NCBI GenBank assembly: GCA_025350965.1
Contig: JANXWV010000146.1
Coordinates: 1 to 44,297 of the forward strand
Length of the DNA stretch: 44,297 bases
Origin: Rhizobacter sp.
GTDB lineage: Bacteria > Pseudomonadota > Gammaproteobacteria > Burkholderiales > Burkholderiaceae_C
Direction of reading: 5' to 3'
The notes beneath the pieces are model-generated. The model saw only the letters and a list, made by a program, of their open reading frames with translations. It was not told the origin of the DNA and ran no database searches. Position numbers and translations under genes: made by a program. Of this stretch, positions 1 through 7,878 are shown piece after piece. The stretch's first letter is position 1, and each line of letters starts with the position of its first letter.

Positions 1-983
1 GCGCCCCAGGCGAGCGTGATGTAGCGGGTGTCGGCGAGCTGGTTGTTGGTGGGGTCGAACTCGACCCAGCCGTGCTGCGGCGAATACGCAGCCACCCACG
101 CATGCGAGGCATCCACGCCCATCAGGCGCGGCATGCCAGGCGGGGGGTCGGTCAGCAGGTAGCCCGACACGTAGCGCGCAGGCAAACCGAGGCCGCGCAG
201 GCAGGCGAGCATCAGGTGGGCGAAGTCCTGGCACACGCCGCTGCGCTGCCACAGCACTTCGTCGACCGATGTGCTGACCGTGGTGGCGCCGGGCTGGAAC
301 TCGAAGTCGGCATGGATGCGGCGCATCAGGTCGAACACCGCATCGAACCAGGGCCGGCCGCGCGCGAACGAGGCCAACGCATAGACGCGCGCGCCTTCCG
401 AGAGCGGCACCAACGGCGTGGGCTCGCTCATACGGGCCGGGGCCAGCCCATCGACCTGCGGATGCCGGCGAACCGACTCGCGCACCGCCTCCCAGCCTGC
501 AAGCGAGGGCATTGCAGCGGCCGCGCTGGTCGGGCCTGCTGACGCGTGGGCCGGGTCCGCCTGCTGCCATTGCTGCGGCATGCCAGCACCGCCCTGCATC
601 TGAGACTGCATGCCCCAGGCTGGCAGCGGCTCGACCTGCATCTGCATCTGGGACTGCGTTTGCGTGGGCGCCTGCAGTGCGCCTGGCGGCATGGCACCGG
701 CCACATGCACGGCCGGCCGCGCGCTCACCTCGACCATGCACTCCATGCGCACGCTGAGCACGCGGTGTGCGCCGTGCAGGCCGAAGTGCGTGACCATGTT
801 GCCGAAGCAGTCGAACTCGTCACGGCGTTCGTCGGGCCTGGGGTCGATGGTCAGCGAGTGCGCCACCACGTGCTGCCACGGCAGCATGCGCGGCGTCAGG
901 CGCGCCAGCTGCCACGACTGCGACACCGGCGCGGTGTACGCATAGCGGGTCTCGTGCTCGACGGTGTAGCGCTCAGCGGCCAT
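1..983 (-). CDS. Transglutaminase-like cysteine peptidase-fold protein, C-terminus cut by window edge
   Basis: At least 327 residues are visible; the C-terminus lies beyond position 1. The N-terminal beta domain (about 1-95) is of the bacterial transglutaminase N-terminal type. The transglutaminase core follows at about 235-327, with catalytic triad Cys251 (in SGVCQDF), His294 (in ASHAW) and Asp310 (in VEFDPTNN). Between them, about residues 100-165 form a Met/Gln/Ala-rich low-complexity insert that relatives described as COG1305 proteins generally lack. The ATG at 983 is preceded by GGGAG about 9 nt upstream. The ATP-grasp/alpha-E fusion gene ends only 17 bp upstream on the same strand, so the two are almost certainly co-transcribed. 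Known for the family: papain-like fold, Cys-His-Asp chemistry. Inferred: hydrolysis or transfer of an amide product made by the neighbouring amidoligase. Confidence 0.9.
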   Translation of the reverse strand, partial: MAAERYTVEHETRYAYTAPVSQSWQLARLTPRMLPWQHVVAHSLTIDPRPDERRDEFDCFGNMVTHFGLHGAHRVLSVRMECMVEVSARPAVHVAGAMPPGALQAPTQTQSQMQMQVEPLPAWGMQSQMQGGAGMPQQWQQADPAHASAGPTSAAAAMPSLAGWEAVRESVRRHPQVDGLAPARMSEPTPLVPLSEGARVYALASFARGRPWFDAVFDLMRRIHADFEFQPGATTVSTSVDEVLWQRSGVCQDFAHLMLACLRGLGLPARYVSGYLLTDPPPGMPRLMGVDASHAWVAAYSPQHGWVEFDPTNNQLADTRYITLAWG

Positions 984-1000
984 CGACCTGGGCTCCCGCC

Positions 1001-3469
1001 TTACGCGACCAAGGAGAGCACGCTGCGCGACGCGGCGTGCGAGAAGAACTTCAGCGTCAACTCGTCGGACACGGCGGCCGCGCTGCGGCGCAATTGATCG
1101 AGCGCTGCAGCCACCGCGGGGCTCTCGGGGTGCAGGTCTTGCGGGCGCAGGTCGCGCAGCGTGGCTTGTGCGGGGGCGATCACGTCGCTCGCGAAGCGGC
1201 CGTGGCCGAGTTCGAGCTTGGCCACGAACTCGGCCAGGCCCTTGACCTGGAACGCCACCGAGCGCGGGTTGGTGTCGTCGCGCAGCAGCATGTCGAGCAC
1301 CGGCAACCACTCGGGTGCGACCATGTAGCGCTGCCGGTACGTACCGACCGAATCGGTCAGGTCGAGCAGCCAGTCGAGGCCGTGGCTGCGGCCTTCGTCG
1401 GTGGCCACCTGCAGCGTGGCGCACAGGTGCGTGAGCCGCTCGATGCGCCGACCGAGCGACAGGAAGCGCCAGCCCGCGCCGCGCGTCATGCCGTCGAGCA
1501 CGAAACCCGAGAGCGTCATCATCGACGTCACCGCGCGGTCGAGCCACGACAGCGCCAGTGGCAACGCGGCGCCGCGCTGGAACACCGGGTCGGCTGCGAG
1601 CTGGTTCAGCGTGCGCCAGTTGTCGGCCGACATGCGGTCACGCAGGTTGAAGGCCGCGCGCGAGAGCTGGCGCAGCCGCTGGCTCAAGGCTTCGTCGGGG
1701 TGCGTGGCGGCGCGCAGCAAGCCCACGTCGGCGTCTTCGACGCTGTCGATCAGGCCGAGGCGGTGCGCCAGCACGATGGCCGGTGCCACGCCGTCTGCAC
1801 CTTCGCCGGTGTTGTCGAGCACGCCAGCGATGGCCACGCGCAATGCGCGAGCCGCAGAGTCGCAGCGCTCGCCGTAGCGGCCGAACCAGAACAGGTTCTC
1901 GGCCGCGCGCGACGGCAGGTTCACGAGCGAACCCACCAGCGTGTCGGGCGTGACGGTGGTGGTGAGCAGCGAGAACGCGGCATTCACCGGGGCGCCCGAC
2001 AGCACCCACGTGTCTTTCGAGCGCCCGCCGCGCTGCATGGCGATGACGCGCGGGTCGCCGTCGACCGCCACGCGCGTCAGGCCGCCGGGCATGACGCGGT
2101 AGCCGCTCGGCGTGGCGACCGCGAACACGCGCAGGCCGACCGTGCGCGCCGTGAGCGCATCACGCCCACCGAGGCCACCGCGCTCGAGCATGGGCGCCTG
2201 CGATACATGCACCCATTCTTGCGCCACGAAGCGCTGCGGTCGGGCCGCCACGCGCGCGCGCAGCAGCACGCGCTCGTCGGCGGAGAGGTCGGCACCGAAC
2301 AGCGCCGGCTCTTTGGCCGAGCGTTCGAGCGGCTTGATGATGAGTTTGTCGAGCCGCGCCCAGGCATCTTCGAACGCGGCCGGCTCGCCGAGCCACCAGG
2401 TCGCGACCGACGGCAGCTTCAGCGGCTCTCCGAGCAGTTGTTCGCTCAACGCGGGGAGGTAGCCCAGCAACGCGCCCGACTCGAGCACGCCGGAGCCGAG
2501 CGCATTGCCGATGAGCACCGTGCCGCGCCGGGCGCAATCGGTCAGGCCGGCCACGCCCAGGGCCGAGTCGGAGCGCAGTTCGAGCGGGTCGCAGTAGTCG
2601 TCGTCCTGGCGGCGCAGGATGGCGTGCACGCGCTTCAGGCCGCCCACCGTCTTCATCCACACGCAGCCGCTGCGCACCGTCAGGTCACTGCCCTCGACGA
2701 GCGGGAAGCCGAGGTAACGCGCCAGCAAGGCGTGCTCGAAGTAGGTCTCGTTGTACGGCCCCGGCGTGAGCAGCACGACCAGCGGCGGCCCGTCTTCGCC
2801 CACGCCCGGCTTGGGCGCCCAGCGAATCAGCGAGTCGCGCAGCGCGGCGAAGAACGATGCGAGGTGCTGCACGTTCAGGTCGGTGAAGAGCTGCGGGAAC
2901 ACGCGCGAAACGACCAGCCGGTTCTCCAGCGCGTAGCCGGCACCGGACGGGGCCTGGGTGCGGTCGCTCACCACCCACCAGTGGCCGTCGGGCGAGCGCG
3001 CCAGGTCGGCGGCATAGTGGAACAGGTGCACGCCGCCGAGCGGGCGCACGCCCTGCACCGGGTGCAGGAAGCCGCTGTGGCCGAAGATCACCGGGGCCGG
3101 AATCGCGCCCGACTTGAGCAGCGTCTGCGCGCCGTAGATGTCGCCGAGCACGCGGTTGAGCAGGTCGGCGCGCTGTGCGATGCCGGCCTCGATGTGCTCC
3201 CACTCGCCAGGCGCGAGCAGCAGTGGCAGCGGGTCGACCTCCCACGGGCGGTCGGCCCCTTGCGGGTCGGCATAGACGTTGTAGGTGACGCCGTTCTCGC
3301 GCACCTCGCGCTCCATCTGGGACAGCGTGTCGCCCACCCCCTGCCCCTCCCGAGCGGCCAGCGCGCTCAGGAAGGCGTCCCAGTGCGGGCGCGGCTTGTT
3401 CGCTGCGCCGAGCAACTCGTCGTAGCGGCCGTCGAGGACGGAATAGCCTTCGAGGAGTTGGGTCAGCAT
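1001..3469 (-). CDS. Circularly permuted ATP-grasp / alpha-E domain fusion protein
   Basis: An 822-residue protein. Residues about 75-490 match the circularly permuted type 2 ATP-grasp family (DUF404/DUF407), with landmarks LLTPGPYNETYFEHA near 234-248 and a DDDYCDP segment near 289. Residues about 517-822 form an alpha-E (DUF403) all-helical domain beginning NLPSRAAENLFWFGRYGER. Its paralogue at 8910-10346 carries only the ATP-grasp half and 7879-8889 only the alpha-E half. Compared with that paralogue, the Gly-rich loop after the conserved Lys (KEVHGAGGYG) is replaced by KPLERSAKE (Lys379), and EDNLRVPSG becomes SDRTQAPSG, so nucleotide handling may differ. Known from comparative genomics: predicted ATP-dependent peptide or amide ligase. 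The substrate is unknown. No strong ribosome site precedes the ATG at 3469; a TGACAG-T-CTGTCA palindrome lies 22 bp upstream. Confidence 0.92.
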   Translation of the reverse strand: MLTQLLEGYSVLDGRYDELLGAANKPRPHWDAFLSALAAREGQGVGDTLSQMEREVRENGVTYNVYADPQGADRPWEVDPLPLLLAPGEWEHIEAGIAQRADLLNRVLGDIYGAQTLLKSGAIPAPVIFGHSGFLHPVQGVRPLGGVHLFHYAADLARSPDGHWWVVSDRTQAPSGAGYALENRLVVSRVFPQLFTDLNVQHLASFFAALRDSLIRWAPKPGVGEDGPPLVVLLTPGPYNETYFEHALLARYLGFPLVEGSDLTVRSGCVWMKTVGGLKRVHAILRRQDDDYCDPLELRSDSALGVAGLTDCARRGTVLIGNALGSGVLESGALLGYLPALSEQLLGEPLKLPSVATWWLGEPAAFEDAWARLDKLIIKPLERSAKEPALFGADLSADERVLLRARVAARPQRFVAQEWVHVSQAPMLERGGLGGRDALTARTVGLRVFAVATPSGYRVMPGGLTRVAVDGDPRVIAMQRGGRSKDTWVLSGAPVNAAFSLLTTTVTPDTLVGSLVNLPSRAAENLFWFGRYGERCDSAARALRVAIAGVLDNTGEGADGVAPAIVLAHRLGLIDSVEDADVGLLRAATHPDEALSQRLRQLSRAAFNLRDRMSADNWRTLNQLAADPVFQRGAALPLALSWLDRAVTSMMTLSGFVLDGMTRGAGWRFLSLGRRIERLTHLCATLQVATDEGRSHGLDWLLDLTDSVGTYRQRYMVAPEWLPVLDMLLRDDTNPRSVAFQVKGLAEFVAKLELGHGRFASDVIAPAQATLRDLRPQDLHPESPAVAAALDQLRRSAAAVSDELTLKFFSHAASRSVLSLVA

Positions 3470-3490
3470 GGGCGGCAGGCGTGCATCGGG

Positions 3491-3503
3491 TGACAGTCTG
3501 TCA
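3491..3503. promoter_or_regulatory. 13-bp perfect palindrome TGACAG-T-CTGTCA, candidate operator
   Basis: A perfect inverted repeat with 6-bp arms around a single T, 22 bp upstream of the ATG of the ATP-grasp/alpha-E fusion gene. Its position in a short intergenic space fits a repressor or activator site, but no regulator is identified. A 13-bp palindrome can arise by chance in a window of this size. Confidence 0.3.
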
Positions 3504-3543
3504 CACCTGCCCGAGGGCGCTTCGGCGGCGGCCCGTCAACTGC

Positions 3544-3580
3544 CATCTTCAGCTTCCATCTTCAGCTTCGATCTTCAGCG
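3544..3580. repeat. Short tandem repeat, 13-bp unit, nearly three copies
   Basis: The unit catcttcagcttc occurs at 3544-3556 and 3557-3569, followed by a partial, diverged copy (gatcttcagcg) at 3570-3580. The third copy overlaps the stop codon of the degraded gene fragment at 3575-3712, so the array lies at its 3' end. It looks like replication slippage in non-selected sequence. Confidence 0.7.
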
Positions 3581-3712
3581 TCTGAGAGCGTCGACTTCAT
3601 CGCTCAGCCGGCTGACGATGCGGTGCGCACTGCGCAGCATGTTCTGCAGCAGCACGATCTTGATGTGCGGGTACTGCGCGCCGAGCGCGTCGAATCGGGC
3701 GTTGCTTGCACA
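3575..3712 (-). pseudogene. C-terminal remnant resembling a cyclic-nucleotide-binding domain tail
   Basis: About 45 codons ending at TGA (3575-3577) read as a plausible protein tail: FDALGAQYPHIKI, then LLQNMLRSAHRI, then SRLSDEVDALRR. The pattern (Phe-x-x-Leu...Tyr-Pro...Leu-Leu-x-Asn-Met/Leu...Arg-Leu...Leu) resembles the last helices of cyclic-nucleotide-binding modules found at the C-terminus of SulP/STAS and glutaminase-type proteins. No start codon or upstream domain is present: reading upstream in frame enters the lysE-type gene out of its frame. I interpret it as the relic of a mostly deleted gene. The assignment rests on pattern memory only, and the fragment could be chance coding. 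Confidence 0.4.
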
Positions 3713-3741
3713 TGCCGGGCCCGAGTCTTCGCAAGCACCAG

Positions 3742-4389
3742 CTAACGCGCCTGGCGCCACCCCGCGTACAGACTGCCCAGCCCGAGCGTGATGTACACGG
3801 CTGCCGTGGCCAAGCGGGCACGGGGCCGTGCATTGCCCCGTGCAGCCCCTCGACCCACCAGCCAGGGCGCCATGCGTGCGGCAGCGGCCACGTACAGCGC
3901 GTCGCTGCACGCCGCGATCAGCACGAAGAGTGCGCCGAGCGCGAGCGCCTGCGGCAGCGCGGGCTGGCGCGCATCCATGAACTGCGGCAGGAAGGCGGCG
4001 AAGAAGAGCGCGGTCTTCGGGTTCAGCAGTGCCACCACCGCGCCGTCGCGGAACAGTGTCCACGGTGCCATGGCCGGCACTGTGGCGCCGGCGGCCCCGG
4101 CCGGAGGCGGAGCGCGCCACACCCGCACCGCCAGCCAGAAAAGGTACAGCGCGCCCACCACCTGCAGCAGCGCGAACGCCCAGCGCGACACCGCCAGCAG
4201 CGCCGCCAGGCCGAGCGCCGCGGCGGCGGCATTGAGCAGGTTGCCCAGCGCCACGCCAGCCACCGATGCGAAGCCCGCAGCGCGGCCCTGCGCCAGCGTG
4301 CGGGTCACGATGTAGACGACGCCCGGCCCGGGCGTCACGGCGAGCACGGTGCTGGCGACCATGAACGCAGCGAGCGCAGCGCCGTCCAC
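3742..4389 (-). CDS. LysE/RhtB-family amino-acid exporter
   Basis: A 215-residue polytopic inner-membrane protein with about six hydrophobic segments. The family signature near the N-terminus is clear: AVTPGPGVVYIVTRTLAQG, followed by G-x-A-x-G-x-x-L-G-N in the second segment region (residues about 40-52) and the NPKTALFF motif near 124-131. The length is typical for the family (about 205-215). The start is GTG at 4389 with only a weak purine-rich site (AGAGA) ahead; an internal ATG at 4362 would cut into the first membrane helix. It sits 38 bp downstream of the DUF2126 gene on the same strand, inside the amidoligase/transglutaminase cluster. Family role: efflux of amino acids or related small metabolites. 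Whether it exports the cluster's product is an open inference. Confidence 0.9.
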   Translation of the reverse strand: MDGAALAAFMVASTVLAVTPGPGVVYIVTRTLAQGRAAGFASVAGVALGNLLNAAAAALGLAALLAVSRWAFALLQVVGALYLFWLAVRVWRAPPPAGAAGATVPAMAPWTLFRDGAVVALLNPKTALFFAAFLPQFMDARQPALPQALALGALFVLIAACSDALYVAAAARMAPWLVGRGAARGNARPRARLATAAVYITLGLGSLYAGWRQAR

Positions 4390-4427
4390 CGCGTGATCTC
4401 TGGCTTGTTGCCCGGTGTCTCAGCCGA

Positions 4428-7400
4428 TCAAGCCGGCGCGCGCCGCAGGTCGAGCGTGAACGGGAAGTTCGGGTTGCGCTCTTCGCGCTTGACCTTCATG
4501 ACCCCCGGCGTGTGACCGACGCGGAAGAAGCGCGCCAGGCGGCGGGCCTCGGCCTCGTTTGCGTTCACCGGGAAGGTGTCGTAGCTGCGCCCACCCGGGT
4601 GCGCCACGTGGTACTGGCAGCCGCCGACGGCGCGGCTCATCCAGGTGTCGACGAGGTCGATGACCAGTGGCGCGTGCACGTCGATGCTGGGGTGCAGCGA
4701 GCTTGGCGGGTTCCAGGCCTTGTAGCGCACGGCGCCGATGAATTCGCCGACCTTGCCGGTCGGCTGCATCGGGATCACGCGGCCGTTGCAGGTGAGCACG
4801 TGGCGGTCGCCAACAAGGCCGGTGGCCAGCACCTGGATGCGTTCGATCGACGAGTCCACATACCTTGCCGTGCCGCCCGAGGCGCCCTCTTCACCCATCA
4901 CATGCCAGGGTTCGAGCGCGAGGCGGAACTCGGCCTCGACGCCCATCGCCGCGAAGTCGCCCAATCGCGGGAAGCGGAAGTTCAGGTGCGGCGCAAACCA
5001 CTCGGGTTGCAGCGCATACCCCGCGAGGCCCAGCTCTTCGAGCACGTCGCACAGGTCTTGCCAGATGAAGTGCGGCAGCATGAAGCGGTCGTGCAGTTCG
5101 GTGCCCCAGCGCTTCAGGCGCTCGGGCTGGTACGGCTTGGCCCAGAAACGCGAGACGAGTGCGCGCATCAGCAGCTGCTGCGTGAGGCTCATGCGGGCGT
5201 GCGGCGGCATCTCGAAGGCGCGCATCTCCAGCAGGCCGAGGCGGCCGGTGGCCCCGTCGGGCGAGTACATCTTGTCGATGCAGAACTCGGCGCGGTGGGT
5301 GTTGCCCGACACGTCGATCAGCAGGTTGCGCAGCAGGCGGTCGATCAGCCATGGCGGCACCTGGCCGTTCTCGGCGGTGATGCGCTTGAGCTCGGCAAAC
5401 GCGATCTCGATCTCGTAGACCGAGTCGTTGCGCGCCTCGTCGACGCGCGGCGCCTGGCTCGTGGGGCCGACGAACATGCCCGAGAACAAATAGCTCAGGC
5501 CCGGGTGGTTGTGCCAGTACGCGACCATGCTGCACAGCAGGTCGGGGCGGCGCAGGAACGGCGAGTCGGCGACGGTCGCGCCACCAAGCACGAAGTGGTT
5601 GCCGCCGCCGGTGCCGGTGTGGCGGCCATCGAGCATGAACTTCTCGGTGGACAGGCGCGTCTCGTGCGCCGACTGGTAGAGGTGCGTGGCCTGATCGACC
5701 AGTTCGCCCCAGCTGTGCGCCGGGTGGATGTTGACCTCGATCACGCCGGGGTCGGGTGTCACGCGCAACAGCGCGAGGCGCGGGTCTTTCGGCGGCTCGT
5801 AGCCTTCCAGGATGACCGGCAGCTTCATCTCGAGCGCCGTGTCTTCGATGGCACAGACGAGCTCCAGGTAGTCTTCGAGCGCCACCACCGGCGGCATGAA
5901 GATGTAGAGCCGGCCATTGCGCGGCTCGGCACTCATGGCGGTGCGCGTGACTTGCGACGCCGACTCGAAGCGCCCTGGCGCGCGCGACGGGGTGGCGGCG
6001 CTCACGCTTGCAAAGCCGTTGCCACCGAGGGCCGCACGCGAGCGGCCGGCGAAGCTGCCGGTACCGGCAGCCCCTGCATCGGTGGCGCCTCCAACGGCAA
6101 CACCCGCGCCCACGCCCCCGGCGGAACGGTCGGGAAAGCGCAGCCGGCTGTAGCCCGGCAATGGCGCGTAAGGCTGGCTCTGGTCGGGCGGGTAGACCCA
6201 AGGCAGGTCGGTATCTTTCGCCCAGGGTTGCGAGTCGAGCGGCAGGCGGTAGCCCATGGCCGAGTCGCCAGGGATCAGGTAGCAGCGCTCGGAGCGCAGG
6301 AACCACGGCCCGGTCTGCCAGCGCGTGCCGCTGGCGTGGCGTGCGACCGGGAACACATGGCCCACGACCTTGTCGAGCCCCTGGCTGAACACCTTGCGCA
6401 GGCGCTCGCGCTCCAGCGGGTCGCCCAGGCGCGCATCGAACGGGTCCACGTTGGCGGGCAGCTTGCGTTCGCGCCACAGGTAGTACCAGACGTCTTCGTG
6501 CGCGGGGAACACGTACTGCGGGTCCACGCCCAGGCGCTTGGCCACACCGACGAGCAGCTTGCGGGCGTGCTCATCGGTGGCCTGGTAGTCGGTGTGCTCG
6601 CTCGCGAAGAGTTCGGGATGCGTCCAGACGGGCTCCTTGTCCTTGCGCCAGAACAGGTTCAGCGACCAGCGCGGCAGCTGCTCGCCCGGGTACCACTTGC
6701 CCTGACCGTAATGCAGCAAACCGCCCTGCCCGTACTTGGCGCGCAGCTTGTCCATCAGGTCGGCACTGAGGATGCGCTTGGTCGGGCCCATGGCGGCGGT
6801 GTTCCACTCGTCGCCCTCGCGGTCGTCGACCGACACGAAGGTGGGTTCGCCGCCTTGCGTCAGGCGCACGTCGTTCTTGCGCAGGTCGGCATCAACCTGG
6901 TGGCCGAGCGCGTCGATGGCGCTCCACTGCTCCTCGGTGTACGGCAGCGTCACGCGCGGCGCTTCCCAGACGCGCGTGACCGACATCGAGTGCTCGAAGG
7001 TGGTCTCGCACTCGTCGATGGCACCGCTCACCGGCGCGGCCGAGCCGGGGTCGGGTGAGCAGGCGAGCGGGATATGGCCTTCGCCGGCGAGCAGGCCCGA
7101 AGTCGGGTCCAGGCCGATCCACCCGGCGCCGGGCAGATAGACCTCGCACCACGCGTGCAGGTCGGTGAAGTCGATCTCGGTGCCGCTCGGGCCGTCGAGC
7201 GACTTCACGTCGCTCTTGAGCTGAATCAGGTAGCCCGACACGAAGCGCGCGGCCACGCCGAGGTGGCGCATCACCTGCACCAGCAGCCAGCCGGTGTCAC
7301 GGCACGAGCCACTGGCCTTGGTCAGCGTTTCCTCCGGCGTCTGCACGCCGGGCTCCATGCGCACGAGGTAGCTGATGTCGCGCTGCAGCTTCTGGTTCAC

Positions 7401-7841
7401 CATCACAATGAAGTCGTTCATCGGGATCTTGTCGCGCGGGATGCTCGCGACATAGGCCTCGACGAGCGGCGTGGTGGGCAGCTTGATGCGGTAAGGCGCC
7501 AGTTCCTTGGCGATCTCGGCGTCGTACTCGAACGGGAAGTGTTCGGCCGAGGGCTCCAGGAAGAAGTCGAACGGGTTCAGCACCGACATCTCGGCCACCA
7601 GATCGATCTCGATCCGAAAGCTCGTGGTCTTGTCCGGGAACACCAGCCGGGCGAGGTAGTTCGACTGCGGGTCCTGCTGCCAGTTGATGAAGTGGGTGGC
7701 CGGCTCGACGCGCATCGAGTAGCTCAGGACGCGGGTGCGCGAGTGCGGCGCCGGGCGCAGCCGAACCACCTGCGGGCCGAGGTTGATCGGCCGGTCGTAC
7801 CGGTAGTGCGTAACGTGGTTCAGCGCGACATGGATGGACAT
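4428..7841 (-). CDS. Large transglutaminase-DUF2126 protein
   Basis: An 1137-residue protein. Residues 1-90 form the bacterial transglutaminase N-terminal domain (THYRYDRPINLGPQ). The transglutaminase core has triad Cys180 (SGSCRDT), His229 (DLHAW) and Asp245 (GLDPTSG). About residues 300-1130 form DUF2126, with DVRLTQGGEPTFVS at its beginning and GGGNHFVLGG and LIDVSGNTHRAEF further on. Roughly residues 568-640 are a Gly/Ala/Ser-rich linker that interrupts DUF2126. The ATG at 7841 has GAGG five bases upstream. It is 37 bp downstream of the alpha-E gene, so the two probably share an mRNA. DUF2126 has no established biochemical function; DUF2126 proteins with this architecture typically sit with alpha-E and ATP-grasp genes, as here. 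Confidence 0.93.
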   Translation of the reverse strand: MSIHVALNHVTHYRYDRPINLGPQVVRLRPAPHSRTRVLSYSMRVEPATHFINWQQDPQSNYLARLVFPDKTTSFRIEIDLVAEMSVLNPFDFFLEPSAEHFPFEYDAEIAKELAPYRIKLPTTPLVEAYVASIPRDKIPMNDFIVMVNQKLQRDISYLVRMEPGVQTPEETLTKASGSCRDTGWLLVQVMRHLGVAARFVSGYLIQLKSDVKSLDGPSGTEIDFTDLHAWCEVYLPGAGWIGLDPTSGLLAGEGHIPLACSPDPGSAAPVSGAIDECETTFEHSMSVTRVWEAPRVTLPYTEEQWSAIDALGHQVDADLRKNDVRLTQGGEPTFVSVDDREGDEWNTAAMGPTKRILSADLMDKLRAKYGQGGLLHYGQGKWYPGEQLPRWSLNLFWRKDKEPVWTHPELFASEHTDYQATDEHARKLLVGVAKRLGVDPQYVFPAHEDVWYYLWRERKLPANVDPFDARLGDPLERERLRKVFSQGLDKVVGHVFPVARHASGTRWQTGPWFLRSERCYLIPGDSAMGYRLPLDSQPWAKDTDLPWVYPPDQSQPYAPLPGYSRLRFPDRSAGGVGAGVAVGGATDAGAAGTGSFAGRSRAALGGNGFASVSAATPSRAPGRFESASQVTRTAMSAEPRNGRLYIFMPPVVALEDYLELVCAIEDTALEMKLPVILEGYEPPKDPRLALLRVTPDPGVIEVNIHPAHSWGELVDQATHLYQSAHETRLSTEKFMLDGRHTGTGGGNHFVLGGATVADSPFLRRPDLLCSMVAYWHNHPGLSYLFSGMFVGPTSQAPRVDEARNDSVYEIEIAFAELKRITAENGQVPPWLIDRLLRNLLIDVSGNTHRAEFCIDKMYSPDGATGRLGLLEMRAFEMPPHARMSLTQQLLMRALVSRFWAKPYQPERLKRWGTELHDRFMLPHFIWQDLCDVLEELGLAGYALQPEWFAPHLNFRFPRLGDFAAMGVEAEFRLALEPWHVMGEEGASGGTARYVDSSIERIQVLATGLVGDRHVLTCNGRVIPMQPTGKVGEFIGAVRYKAWNPPSSLHPSIDVHAPLVIDLVDTWMSRAVGGCQYHVAHPGGRSYDTFPVNANEAEARRLARFFRVGHTPGVMKVKREERNPNFPFTLDLRRAPA

Positions 7842-7878
7842 TCAGACCTCGGGGCAGCAGAAGGGAAGTCGCGCAGGT

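Noticed and set aside
1037..3493. Long plus-strand open frame opposite the ATP-grasp/alpha-E fusion gene
   Set aside because: Its composition is Arg/His/Gln/Ala-rich with no domain, and it mirrors a confident gene. Long antisense frames are expected at this GC content.
4512..7058. Long plus-strand open frame opposite the DUF2126 gene
   Set aside because: Same reason: codon bias of the minus-strand gene leaves the complementary frame open; the translation resembles no family.
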